Of a DNA stretch of 60,112 bases, positions 1 to 8,948 are shown piece by piece. The translations under genes and the position numbers were made by a program. The notes beneath the pieces are model-generated. The model ran no database searches. It saw nothing but the letters and a program-made list of their open reading frames with translations, and was not told where the DNA came from. Source of the DNA: Acidobacterium sp. (GTDB lineage: Bacteria; Acidobacteriota; Terriglobia; Terriglobales; Acidobacteriaceae); contig PKVY01000142.1 of NCBI GenBank assembly GCA_003131625.1, positions 1 to 60,112 of the forward strand, given 5' to 3'. Within the stretch, counting starts at the first letter, position 1. Each line of letters starts with the position of its first letter.

Positions 1-853
<853 letters not shown>

Positions 854-1669
854 CTACTCGCCCTGGCTCACTCCGCCCACCAGGACCTTCGGTCCTGTCG
901 GCCACGGCATCCCGCCCTTCGGCTCGACCGTCACGGCGAACGCTTTTGCGGCCATTCCCGGCGGCACGTGCGCGGTCACCGGCTCATTCCACTCTCCGCC
1001 GGAAAACACGCGGAGAGGCACTGGTGCACCCTGCATCGGCACCAGCCACAGCTGATAGCTCTTGTCAGAAGGCGGCGCAGGCAGCCAGCCGGCGCACGTC
1101 ACCATCCCCATTTTCGCGTTGTACAAAACAGCCGCGCGGCCTGACGGCCATCCCGCCTGCTGCTCCAGCCCAACGCGCATTGTTCCCGGCGCGCCCAGCA
1201 GCTTGTCGGTTTCCGCGGCGGCGTTGGCAATCTGCAGGGACCGCGACTGCGCCACCGCCAGCTGGGCCTGCAGCTCCTGGATCCGCCCGTTGTCGCGCAA
1301 ATCCTTCATCCAGATGAGCGCCGCGAGCGCCGCGAAGAACACCGCAGCCGCGCCAAAAGCCGGCGTCAGCCACGAAAATCCGAGCGGCCGCTTCGGCTGT
1401 CGGCTTGGCGCGCCATGTCCCCGCAACGCTTCCGGAATCCTCTCCTCGCGCACTCTCCGCATCAGCGCTTCCTTCACCGACGGCCGAGGTGTGGCCGCGG
1501 GCGCCGCCAGCCCCAGCAGCGCCACACGCTGGCGTGCCGCGTCAAGTGCGCGCGCACACGCCGGGCATGAGCGCACGTGTGCCTCGAACGCCTGCTTCTC
1601 CTCACCATCGAGCGCGCCCAGCGCGTAGAGGTCAGGATCTTCCGGATTGACGTGTCGTTCCATCATCAA
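854..1669 (-). CDS. anti-sigma factor, RskA-like with zinc-finger motif
   Basis: Predicted membrane-anchored anti-sigma factor that holds the ECF sigma factor encoded immediately upstream. The N-terminal cytoplasmic part carries an HxxxCxxC zinc-finger signature (HVRSCPAC, about residues 31-38). One membrane segment follows near residues 105-125 (FGAAAVFFAALAALIW), then a coiled-coil-like stretch, then an external anti-sigma-K-like C-terminal domain with the YQLWLVP motif of the RskA family. The reading frame begins with three consecutive Met codons; the exact one is uncertain by 6 bp. It overlaps the 3' end of the sigma gene by 38 bp, so the two are probably translationally coupled. The family role is established; the signal it senses is unknown. 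Confidence 0.9.
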   Translation of the reverse strand: MMMERHVNPEDPDLYALGALDGEEKQAFEAHVRSCPACARALDAARQRVALLGLAAPAATPRPSVKEALMRRVREERIPEALRGHGAPSRQPKRPLGFSWLTPAFGAAAVFFAALAALIWMKDLRDNGRIQELQAQLAVAQSRSLQIANAAAETDKLLGAPGTMRVGLEQQAGWPSGRAAVLYNAKMGMVTCAGWLPAPPSDKSYQLWLVPMQGAPVPLRVFSGGEWNEPVTAHVPPGMAAKAFAVTVEPKGGMPWPTGPKVLVGGVSQGE

Positions 1670-2219
1670 AAAACTGCTTCAGCGACTGCATCGCGGCCCG
1701 CACTCTCGACTTCACCGTTCCCAGAGGACTGCCGGTCCGCGCCGCAATCTCTGTCTGCGTCATGCCTTCAAAATAAGCCAGCTCCAAAGCTTCCTTTTGT
1801 TCCGGCGGCAGCGTCGCCATCGCGCTTCTCAGCCTCTGCATCAATTGCATCCGCCATGCTTCGTCCTCCAGATCGCCCGCGGACGGTACTGCCTCCAGTG
1901 AAAATTCTTCGGGATCTTCGAGGATCTCCCGGCGCTCCCGCCGGCGCAGGCGCGAAAGGGCGCGGTTGCGCCCAATCACCAGCAGCCACGCAGGCAGTGA
2001 ACCGCGGCTCGCGTCAAAGCGCGAGGCGCCGCGCCACAACTGCAGGAACAGATCCTGCAGCACCTCTTCGGCCGCGCTCGTGTCTTTCAGGATCCGCACC
2101 AGCATGGCGTACAGCATGCCCGCGTAGCGATCGTACAGTGCGGAAAGCGCGTCTTCTTCTCCCGCCATGATTCGCTCGACCAGCGCCGAGTCCGGAACCC
2201 GCTGCGTGGGCGCAGTCAT
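1632..2219 (-). CDS. ECF-type RNA polymerase sigma factor
   Basis: A 195-residue extracytoplasmic-function sigma-70 family factor with only regions 2 and 4. Region 2 spans about residues 25-95 (ALYDRYAGMLYAML, AEEVLQDLFLQLW, ASRGSLPAWLLVIGRNRA). Region 4 spans about 130-185 (LPPEQKEALELAYFEGMTQTEIA followed by the LGTVKSRVR helix-turn-helix). The downstream overlapping gene is an RskA-like anti-sigma factor, so this is a SigK/RskA-type pair. Its regulon cannot be read from the window, and I saw no convincing autoregulatory ECF promoter in front of the gene. Confidence 0.95.
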   Translation of the reverse strand: MTAPTQRVPDSALVERIMAGEEDALSALYDRYAGMLYAMLVRILKDTSAAEEVLQDLFLQLWRGASRFDASRGSLPAWLLVIGRNRALSRLRRRERREILEDPEEFSLEAVPSAGDLEDEAWRMQLMQRLRSAMATLPPEQKEALELAYFEGMTQTEIAARTGSPLGTVKSRVRAAMQSLKQFFDDGTTRQSGRS

Positions 2220-2697
2220 GGCGCCTCGCTTCGGCTGCTCATTTGTCTACATCTCTGGTACGCCATTGGGGGCGCCAGCGGATTGCAAACGGCAGCATGC
2301 GGGAGCGGCCGGAACCAAGGCTCCGCAGGGCTCAACCCGGCGATGTGCTTTGTATTGATGGCGGATCGCCTCACGATGGATCGACCAATCCGATTCTACC
2401 TGGGCCAGCGTACAAGGGGCAGAGCCTCTCCGAACGGGGTTACCATCGAACGCCCCTTTCGTCTAATCCCGTACCTGACCCTTATCCCGGGGACAGGGGT
2501 TAAACCATTCCTCCCCCAGCGGGCTGGCCCTGGCGTCAGCCCGCTTTTTGCTGGGTTGTGGCCGCTCTCAACGGGCTAACGGCAACCGCTCCTGCGCCGA
2601 AATTCACGCCCAAAACTGGTACACTCGCCAAATCCCCACGCTCCCAAGATTGTCAACAACCAGATTCCCCGGTTTTCCCGGAAATGAGGAAAGACCT
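2220..2697. other. 478-bp intergenic region, no protein gene
   Basis: Lies between the divergently oriented sigma factor and O-methyltransferase genes. The short open frames on either strand look like random high-GC translation. The only structured element is a plus-strand hairpin with a T-run at 2518-2549. With no plus-strand gene upstream of that hairpin, the region could encode a small RNA, but I could not match it to a known RNA family. Confidence 0.5.
2518..2549 (+). terminator. Rho-independent terminator-like hairpin
   Basis: A perfect 9-bp stem AGCGGGCTG / CAGCCCGCT with a 10-nt loop is followed by TTTT on the plus strand. On the minus strand no T-run follows. There is no annotated plus-strand gene directly upstream, so it may end an unrecognised transcript within 2220-2517. 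Confidence 0.6.
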
Positions 2698-3717
2698 ATG
2701 GCAACCGCGACCCCTGTGCATGTGACCCCCGAACGCATTATGCAAATGGCCTGGGGCTATATTCCGCCCCTCGTGCTCGAGGCGGCCATCCGCCACCATG
2801 TCTTCGACGTCCTCGACGGCGGGCCTAAAACCATCCCGGAAGTCGAGAAAGCGACCGGAGCCTCGGCCCGCGGCCTCACAGCCATCATGAACGCCTTGGT
2901 CGGCCTCGAGTTCCTGTCGAAAGATAAACAAGGCCGTTACGCCCTCACGCCCGAGAGTGCCGCCTTCCTTGTGAGCACCAAACCGTCCTTCCAGGGCGGG
3001 CTTATCAAGCACTGCAGCGAGCAACTCATTCCTCGCTGGCTGCACATCAACGAGGTCGTCGCTACCGGCAATCCCGTCACGCCGGTCAACGTTGAAAAGT
3101 CCGGTGGCGAGTTCTTCCACGCTTTCGTGCTCGACATCTTCCCCATGAGCTATCCGGCCGCCCAGACCCTCGCCGCTGTGATGAATTATGGCAGCAGCGG
3201 AGCGCCCGTGAAGGTGCTCGACCTTGCTGCCGGGTCCGGTGTTTGGGGCATCGCGCAGGCGCAAAGCTCGAAGCGCGTGCACGTCACCGCAGTCGACTGG
3301 CCTGAAGTCATCGATGTCACGAAGAAGACCTCCGCTCGATTCGGGTTCGCGGACCGCTTTTCTTTTGTCGAGGGCGACCTGCTTACAGCCGACTTCGGCT
3401 CCGGCTACGGGCTCGCGACTCTGGGCCACATCCTGCACAGTGAAGGCGAGGCGCGCAGCCGTGAATTACTGGCGAAGACCTTCAAGGCCCTCGCCAGCGG
3501 CGGCACCATCGCGGTTCAGGAATTTCTCGTCAATCAAGAGAGAACCGGCCCGATGAATGGACTATTCTTTGCCGTCAACATGCTCGTGAACACGACGAAC
3601 GGCAACACCTGGTCCTTTGAGGAAATCGGCGCATGGCTGGAGGAGGCGGGATTCACGAATCCACGCCTGCTGGAGTCTCCCGGTCCCTCGCCGCTGATTC
3701 TCGCCACCAAACCCTGA
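2698..3717 (+). CDS. SAM-dependent O-methyltransferase (family 2, dimerising)
   Basis: Predicted class I methyltransferase of the plant-COMT-like O-methyltransferase family (PF00891 type) with an N-terminal winged-helix dimerisation domain (about residues 15-95) and a C-terminal Rossmann domain. The glycine-rich SAM site is VLDLAAGSGVWG (about 173-184), followed by an acidic second strand VTAVDWP. The start is the ATG at 2698, preceded by GAGGAAAG at good spacing, rather than an in-frame start 150 bp upstream that would add unrelated residues. The natural substrate is unknown; relatives methylate small phenolics, polyketides and quinone-like compounds. It stands alone, converging on the respiratory operon. 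Confidence 0.85.
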   Translation: MATATPVHVTPERIMQMAWGYIPPLVLEAAIRHHVFDVLDGGPKTIPEVEKATGASARGLTAIMNALVGLEFLSKDKQGRYALTPESAAFLVSTKPSFQGGLIKHCSEQLIPRWLHINEVVATGNPVTPVNVEKSGGEFFHAFVLDIFPMSYPAAQTLAAVMNYGSSGAPVKVLDLAAGSGVWGIAQAQSSKRVHVTAVDWPEVIDVTKKTSARFGFADRFSFVEGDLLTADFGSGYGLATLGHILHSEGEARSRELLAKTFKALASGGTIAVQEFLVNQERTGPMNGLFFAVNMLVNTTNGNTWSFEEIGAWLEEAGFTNPRLLESPGPSPLILATKP

Positions 3718-3727
3718 GCAACTGGAT

Positions 3728-3755
3728 GGCCCGGGTCTCGATTCTGAGGTCCGGG
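3728..3755. repeat. dispersed palindromic repeat (CCCGGGTCTCGATT family), copy 1
   Basis: The palindrome-like stretch GGCCCGGGTCTCGATTCTG continues into AGGTCCGGG. It lies between the convergent ends of the methyltransferase and ctaG genes. A closely matching copy occurs at 53347-53374. It may serve as a transcription barrier for the convergent genes. Confidence 0.6.
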
Positions 3756-3766
3756 ATCGGTTTCCG

Positions 3767-4618
3767 TCACCGATGCGCAGCCACCATCCCCGGTGCCCGC
3801 AGCCGCGTTCTGCGCGGTGAGAGCATCTGCATGGTGATCAGGATGGCCGGAACCAGAAACACCGTCGACCCCATCACCCACATGAACGCCCCCGCGGCAA
3901 TCTGATCGTTGAGTGCGCTCAGCCCGAACAGCCGCGGGATCGCTCCATAGCTCGGATAGAGCACCCGGCCCGAGAAGCACAGGAACGCCGAAAGCCCGGT
4001 GTTCACCAGATCGGCCAGCAGCAGGTAGGGAAGCAGGAGCCACCGCGAACCGTACTGCCTGTACGGCCACGGCGCGATCACGGGCCACCAGAACATCAGA
4101 CTCGTGAACAAAAAACAGGCGTGCTCAAAGTTGTGCCATCCTTCCGACGCCAGCGCGAATTCGTACGCCTTCGGAATATGCCATCCGAGATAGGCCGCAT
4201 TCATCGCGATCCAGGCCACGCGCGGCCGCGTCAGAAATGCTCCAACCCGATGCAGCAGCCCCGTCGCAAACAGCGGCTTCAGCACGCCCCGCATCACCGG
4301 CTTGGGTAACCCACGCAGCATGGGAACCACCGGCGCCCCCAGCACCATCAGCGGCGGCGCAATCGACATCAGCACAAAATGCTGCGCCATGTGCATGAAC
4401 AGCAGCGACTCGCTGAATGTATCGAGCGGCGACGCCACGGCCACAAAAATCGCGACTACGCCGCCCAGAAATGCAACCATCCTCCACGCCGGAAAGACGT
4501 CAGGGCGCGTCCGCCGAATTTGTAACCATCCTCGTACGTAAAGGATCGCCGTCACGACGAGGGCCGCAGTCACCCCCCACGGAATCTCCCACCTCGTGAA
4601 AAGGGCCTCCGCGCTCAT
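3767..4618 (-). CDS. ctaG: cytochrome c oxidase assembly factor CtaG (caa3_CtaG family)
   Basis: A 283-residue polytopic membrane protein of the CtaG/YtkA-linked assembly family, required in relatives for maturing caa3-type oxidase (probably copper delivery to CuB/CuA). It shows about seven hydrophobic helices and the family's conserved motifs ASPLDTFSESLLFMHMAQH (about residues 61-79) and GWHNFEHACF, with histidines suited to binding copper. It is the last gene of the respiratory operon, and its ATG overlaps the 3' end of the cytochrome b gene by 4 bp (ATGA type). It is unrelated to the mitochondrial Cox11-type CtaG despite the shared name. Confidence 0.92.
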   Translation of the reverse strand: MSAEALFTRWEIPWGVTAALVVTAILYVRGWLQIRRTRPDVFPAWRMVAFLGGVVAIFVAVASPLDTFSESLLFMHMAQHFVLMSIAPPLMVLGAPVVPMLRGLPKPVMRGVLKPLFATGLLHRVGAFLTRPRVAWIAMNAAYLGWHIPKAYEFALASEGWHNFEHACFLFTSLMFWWPVIAPWPYRQYGSRWLLLPYLLLADLVNTGLSAFLCFSGRVLYPSYGAIPRLFGLSALNDQIAAGAFMWVMGSTVFLVPAILITMQMLSPRRTRLRAPGMVAAHR

Positions 4619-6105
4619 GGCGTGTTGCTTCCGCCCGCAGGAACGGCGTTCGACTGCGCCGCCTGCTGCGATGCGTCAAACGCCGGTGGTTCGCCCTTCG
4701 GATGCAGGGTCTCGAGGAAGCTCACCAGCGCCTCGATCTCCGCCGGCGAAAGATTCTTCCCGTACGCCGGCATGTTGCCGCCGCCCGTCACCACCTTGTA
4801 GCGCATCTGGTCCGGCGTCATCCGCGTCGCCACTGCGTCCAGCGCCGGCCCGCGCTCACCGCCGTGCCCGCCAATCGAATGGCAGTTGCGGCACTGCTTC
4901 GCCTGAAAAATCACCGCTCCCTGCCGCACCAGCGGCGTCGCCTCGCGCAAATATTCCACCGGCAGCGTGTCCGCGCTCCACGCGCTCATGTGCGGGCTCC
5001 ACGGCGTACTCATCGCCAGATGCGTGAAGACTCCCCAGCCCACCGCGATTGTGGCCAGCGCAAGCACCGCCACCGGCCGCCGATGCCAGCTCTTCTCGCC
5101 CTCTGACGCAACGAACGGCACCGCCAGCAACCCCGCAATCATCACGATCGGCGCAATCAGGATGAACGGCGTCTCCATCGACGGCGGCAGATAGGAGAGC
5201 ACGGCGTAAATCCACAGGAAAGGGAAGTCCGGCTTGGGCACCGTCTGCGTGATCGAAGGATCGGGCTGTCCGCCTGGCCCCGACGGTCCAAACACCGCCG
5301 CGCATACGCCCACCGCCGCCAGTACCGCCGCCGAGAAAATCAGATCCTTCCAGAACGCCCCGGGCACGAACGGAATGCCATCCTCGTGCGTGAGCTGGTT
5401 GTACTCGGCGATGTAGGTGGACTTGCGCACCAGCCGCCCTGGCATCGGCCACTCATTGATGCCCAGCTTGATCACCATCCACACATGCACCAGCGCCAGG
5501 AACAGCAGCGTTCCGGGAATCACGAACACGTGCAGCGCAAAGAACCGTGACAGCGTCGCGCCCGCAATCGTCGGCCCGCCGAGCAGCAGATGCACGAGGC
5601 CGCCGCCCATCCACGGTACGCGGCTCAGGATAAAAACGCCGATGCCCAGCCCCCAGTACGCGTCCTGATCGAAGCGCAGCACCTGTCCGGTGAACGCCAT
5701 GCCCAGCGTCATCAGCAACAGAAAAACACCAACCGTCCACGTCAGTTCGCGCGGAAACTTGTACGCTCCGAACAAGAACACCTGCGCCATGTGGATGAAC
5801 ACCACGGCGACCATGAAGTTCGATCCCCACCCATGCACCGCGCGCAGAAACCAACCCAGCGGCACCTGATGATTCAGGATGTTCAGACTGTTCCATGCCT
5901 CGGCCGCCGACGGAACATAGACCAGCGCCAGCAAAATGCCCGTCACGATCTGCAGCATCAGCAGCGTGAACGCGGCGCTGCCGAAGACGTACCACCAGCT
6001 CGCCGTGTTGCGCGGCACCTTGTGCAGTACCGCGTCTTTGATCGGGTCTTCGACCTGCAACCGCTGCTCGAACCAGTCGTAAATCCGCTTCCCGGTCTGT
6101 TTCAT
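4615..6105 (-). CDS. cytochrome b with fused C-terminal cytochrome c domain
   Basis: Quinol-oxidising subunit of a bc-type complex. The N-terminal part is cytochrome b with heme-ligand histidines at about 91, 105, 192 and 207. Spacing is 14 in the first pair and 15 in the second, and the 15 is characteristic of b6-type rather than bc1-type cytochromes. A PDFPFLWIY stretch sits near the position of the PEWY loop. After about eight helices comes a short cytochrome c domain with CRNCH (about residue 420) and an MPAYGKNLS methionine-ligand region. The start used here is the ATG at 6105 that overlaps the Rieske stop codon (ATGA); an alternative in-frame ATG lies 15 bp upstream. Fusion of b with c suggests direct electron transfer toward the neighbouring oxidase. 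Confidence 0.93.
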   Translation of the reverse strand: MKQTGKRIYDWFEQRLQVEDPIKDAVLHKVPRNTASWWYVFGSAAFTLLMLQIVTGILLALVYVPSAAEAWNSLNILNHQVPLGWFLRAVHGWGSNFMVAVVFIHMAQVFLFGAYKFPRELTWTVGVFLLLMTLGMAFTGQVLRFDQDAYWGLGIGVFILSRVPWMGGGLVHLLLGGPTIAGATLSRFFALHVFVIPGTLLFLALVHVWMVIKLGINEWPMPGRLVRKSTYIAEYNQLTHEDGIPFVPGAFWKDLIFSAAVLAAVGVCAAVFGPSGPGGQPDPSITQTVPKPDFPFLWIYAVLSYLPPSMETPFILIAPIVMIAGLLAVPFVASEGEKSWHRRPVAVLALATIAVGWGVFTHLAMSTPWSPHMSAWSADTLPVEYLREATPLVRQGAVIFQAKQCRNCHSIGGHGGERGPALDAVATRMTPDQMRYKVVTGGGNMPAYGKNLSPAEIEALVSFLETLHPKGEPPAFDASQQAAQSNAVPAGGSNTP

Positions 6106-6746
6106 CCCCGGCATCCGCAATCTCCGTTCCTGCCGGAATTCGTTGCCGGACTGGAAATATTCACCAGCTTCGCCGTATTCGACAGGCTCGGCATCTGCCC
6201 CGCATCAATTTGTAACTGTCCTCCGGCTATTTTGTAGTCGTAGGTGAAAAGCCCGCGCTCCGGAGGCCCCGAAGCCCGCGAGCCGTCGGCATAGTAAACG
6301 CCGCCATGGCACGGACACATGAAGAGCTGCGACTGCGGGAACCACCGCACCGGGCATCCCAGATGCGCGCAGTTAATTGCGAATACCGTGAACTGGCTCG
6401 CGCCCTCGCGCCGCACGTAGGCTGCGACGTTGTCCGTCTGTCCGTCCCACGGTTGCGTCCAGGGATTCTTAAAGGACACAAGCCGCGTCTCCCCCACGGG
6501 AAAGCTGTTCGCATCGCCGAGCGAAACCCACGATTTGTACGACGAATCCTTTCGAACTGGCGCCAACAGATACCGCACCACGGGAACGGCCAGGGCGAGC
6601 CCCACCAGCCCGTTCAGTGCGATTCCCGCTTTCAGCAGCAACCAACGGCGCGAGACAACCGCCGGCCCTTCACGATCGCTCGCCTGCTCACTCGCCGTTT
6701 CGATATCCGGCTCCGTCCTCTGCTGGCTATCGTTTTGATCGCTCAT
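6102..6746 (-). CDS. Rieske [2Fe-2S] iron-sulfur protein
   Basis: High-potential iron-sulfur subunit of the bc-type complex. The cluster motifs are intact: box 1 CAHLGC (residues 126-131) and box 2 CPCHGG (144-149), giving two Cys and two His ligands plus the stabilising disulfide pair. A long charged N-terminus precedes SRRWLLLKAG (32-41), a near-consensus twin-arginine signal, and then a membrane anchor, as usual for Tat-inserted Rieske proteins. It ends in an odd Cys-rich tail (DCGCRG). Its start overlaps the diheme cytochrome gene and its stop overlaps the cytochrome b start, each by 4 bp. Confidence 0.96.
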   Translation of the reverse strand: MSDQNDSQQRTEPDIETASEQASDREGPAVVSRRWLLLKAGIALNGLVGLALAVPVVRYLLAPVRKDSSYKSWVSLGDANSFPVGETRLVSFKNPWTQPWDGQTDNVAAYVRREGASQFTVFAINCAHLGCPVRWFPQSQLFMCPCHGGVYYADGSRASGPPERGLFTYDYKIAGGQLQIDAGQMPSLSNTAKLVNISSPATNSGRNGDCGCRG

Positions 6747-7468
6747 GGTCGTCTCCTCGGCGAAATGGGTAGGGGCGCGGCCGAAACCGCCGCGGGACTG
6801 CGCAGCGATCCCAGATACGTAACAATGTCGGTGACATCCTGCGCGGAGAGCGACGCTCCGGGAGCACCTTTGGGATTATCGTGGGCCCAGTCCGGCTGCC
6901 CAATGTCCGATCTTCCCGCAATAATGATCGTCCGCAGCGCCTGATCCCCCACCAGCGTCAAATACGCGGGACTCGTCACCTGCTGGCGGCTCGGCTTTTC
7001 ATGGCACGAAGCGCACCGCGCCTGATACGTCTGTTGCCCGCGCTGCACATCGCCAGTTTGATCCTGCGCGTACGGCGGCGGCGCGGCCCCGGCAAACACA
7101 TTCGGCTTCGACCACTCCTTCCGCATGCCCGCAATAATCGCGGTGATCTGCGCATCCGTCAGCATCCCTCCGGCCGACTGCGCAAACGCCGGCATCTCCG
7201 TTCCCGGCATTCCTCCCGAAATCCACTTGCGCAGCGTCGCATCGTCCACCAGCGCCTGGTATTCAGGATTACCCAGCTCCATCGCCGGCCCATTGTGCCC
7301 ATCGGCCCCGTGGCATGCCTGGCAATTCGTGTTGTACAGCGTGTGAAAATCCAAAACATCTTCGGGCCGCGCCGGAGAATCCGCCTCCGCCTTTGACCCC
7401 GGCAATCGCCCGCAACCCGCCAACGCGAATACCAGCGGAAGCGCCAGCGCTATCGCCCCTGCCCGCAT
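6743..7468 (-). CDS. diheme c-type cytochrome lipoprotein
   Basis: A predicted lipoprotein (lipobox LAGC, Cys19) with two CXXCH heme sites, CQACH at residues 49-53 and CASCH at 152-156, each in its own cytochrome-c-like domain with MPAF-type and later motifs. By position next to Rieske and cytochrome b it resembles the diheme cytochrome subunit of bc complexes that dock directly onto an oxidase (QcrC-like arrangement of Actinobacteria), though sequence kinship to QcrC is not shown here. Its ATG overlaps the stop of the upstream membrane-protein gene (TGATG). Confidence 0.9.
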   Translation of the reverse strand: MRAGAIALALPLVFALAGCGRLPGSKAEADSPARPEDVLDFHTLYNTNCQACHGADGHNGPAMELGNPEYQALVDDATLRKWISGGMPGTEMPAFAQSAGGMLTDAQITAIIAGMRKEWSKPNVFAGAAPPPYAQDQTGDVQRGQQTYQARCASCHEKPSRQQVTSPAYLTLVGDQALRTIIIAGRSDIGQPDWAHDNPKGAPGASLSAQDVTDIVTYLGSLRSPAAVSAAPLPISPRRRP

Positions 7469-8343
7469 CAGCGCTGCTCCTTATCGACAGGCGGCCCGGC
7501 ATCCGGATGCGACTCCATCAGCCCCGGCGCCTCAATCCCCATCCGCGCAAAGAACGGCAAGCCGCGGCTGGTGCGAATCTTTCCCTCGCGCGCCACCACC
7601 AGCCCCGCGACAACCCCGAACGTCACCTGCGACACCACAAACCATCCCCATTGAATCCGCGCATCGAGCGCAGGATTGATGATCCCCATGGTGGAGTGCA
7701 GCAGCCCCGTCCAGAGCAGCGGCGCCAGAATACCGCCCAGCAGAACGGGCCGCTGCGGCAACATCGGCAGCATCGCGCCGTAAAGCAGCCCCACCAGCAA
7801 ACACGTCACACTGTGGATCACGATCGCCACCACCAGCCAGCTCCAGTGAAACGTCGCGATCTCCGCCGTCGTGATGTGCGCCGAAGGCCCCACGCCCGCG
7901 CCGCCCAGTAAATTCACCGGATACCATATGCTGTGCTGCGCAATCAGCCCATACGCCAGCGCCGGGAAGATCATCGCAATGCCGCCGGCAATCCCGCCCT
8001 TAATTCCGCTCGTGATCGGATACGTCTCCACCGGCAGGTGCGCGCGATGCTCCGGCCCGATCTGCAGCCGTCGGACCACGTGCCGCGTCGTTGTGATCGT
8101 CACCGCTTGCGCTATCACCGGCACCTCTTCGTGCTCCTCATGCGGCAGCACCTGCCGGAACCACCCAACGCACCCGGCCACCATCAGCACCGCTCCGAAG
8201 GCCGTCACCCACAGGCTCGTCACCAGGCCCCCGGCCGCCATGGTGCAGCCAAACGCCAGCACAATGGGCCACGCCGTCGGCGCGGGCAAATGAATTGTCT
8301 CGCCGTGCGCCGCTCCCGTTTTGGATTGTGCTGTTTCCGCCAT
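7468..8343 (-). CDS. uncharacterised polytopic membrane protein in the oxidase operon
   Basis: A 291-residue protein not assignable to a named subunit. Residues about 15-60 (PTAWPIVLAFGCTMAAGGL and a second helix) resemble small subunit-IV-like proteins of heme-copper oxidases. A hydrophilic stretch follows (HEEHEEVPV to HLPVETYPI), then four or five more helices with the GIKGGIAGGIAMIFPALAYG and LPQRPVLLGGILAPLLWTG segments. The start is the ATG at 8343, because the longer upstream frame runs through the ctaE gene. It lies 14 bp after ctaE and overlaps the diheme cytochrome start. By context it is a structural or assembly component of the bc-caa3 system. Confidence 0.75.
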   Translation of the reverse strand: MAETAQSKTGAAHGETIHLPAPTAWPIVLAFGCTMAAGGLVTSLWVTAFGAVLMVAGCVGWFRQVLPHEEHEEVPVIAQAVTITTTRHVVRRLQIGPEHRAHLPVETYPITSGIKGGIAGGIAMIFPALAYGLIAQHSIWYPVNLLGGAGVGPSAHITTAEIATFHWSWLVVAIVIHSVTCLLVGLLYGAMLPMLPQRPVLLGGILAPLLWTGLLHSTMGIINPALDARIQWGWFVVSQVTFGVVAGLVVAREGKIRTSRGLPFFARMGIEAPGLMESHPDAGPPVDKEQR

Positions 8344-8357
8344 GCCTGCTCCCTGCC

Positions 8358-8948
8358 CTACCTGCCCACGATGTACACCACAGTGAAAACCACCACCCAC
8401 ACCGCATCCACAAAATGCCAGTACAGCGCGAACACCTGGATACGTTCCGAATGCTGTTCCTTCACATGTCCCGTCAGCGTAAAAATCAGAATCAGCGAAA
8501 GGCCGATGAGTCCCACCACCACGTGCGTCGCATGCAATCCGACCAGCGAATAGAACGTCGTCCCAAACAGATTCGTGCGGATGGTCAGCCCATCCACGTA
8601 AATCAGCTTGTGCCACTCAACCGCTGTGCCGCCAATAAAGATCATTCCCAGCGCGATGGTCAGCGCCCACCACATCATGAAGCCGCGCATCTTGCCGCGC
8701 TCAATCTGCCGTTCCGCGATCAGGATGCTCACACTGCTCGACAGCAGGCAGATGGTGTTGAACCACGGAATGTCGAGAACCTGCAGTGGCGTTGGTCCGG
8801 TCAGGCTTTTGCCGATGTAGAAAATGTAGGCAACCACAAAGATCGTGAAGATTGCGCTCTCGCCCGTGATCAGCGCCAGCATGGCGACGCGCCCGCGCGA
8901 CGGCAGGCGCCACGGTTCCGCAACGGGAGAAATGGGAATCGCGCTCAT
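8358..8948 (-). CDS. ctaE: cytochrome c oxidase subunit III
   Basis: A 196-residue heme-copper oxidase subunit III of the short five-helix type lacking the first two helices of the mitochondrial form. Recognisable segments include the helix LALITGESAIFTIFVVAYIFYIG-like stretch, EWHKLI, and the signature SLVGLHATHVVVGLIG followed by LYWHFVDAVWVVVFTVVYI. The start at 8948 overlaps the ctaD stop in an ATGA arrangement. It supports the stability of subunit I and proton uptake in the membrane. Confidence 0.96.
   Translation of the reverse strand: MSAIPISPVAEPWRLPSRGRVAMLALITGESAIFTIFVVAYIFYIGKSLTGPTPLQVLDIPWFNTICLLSSSVSILIAERQIERGKMRGFMMWWALTIALGMIFIGGTAVEWHKLIYVDGLTIRTNLFGTTFYSLVGLHATHVVVGLIGLSLILIFTLTGHVKEQHSERIQVFALYWHFVDAVWVVVFTVVYIVGR

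Noticed and set aside
2283..2579. 98-codon plus-strand frame before the methyltransferase
   Set aside because: It has no ribosome binding site, runs through the terminator hairpin and has no protein-like pattern.
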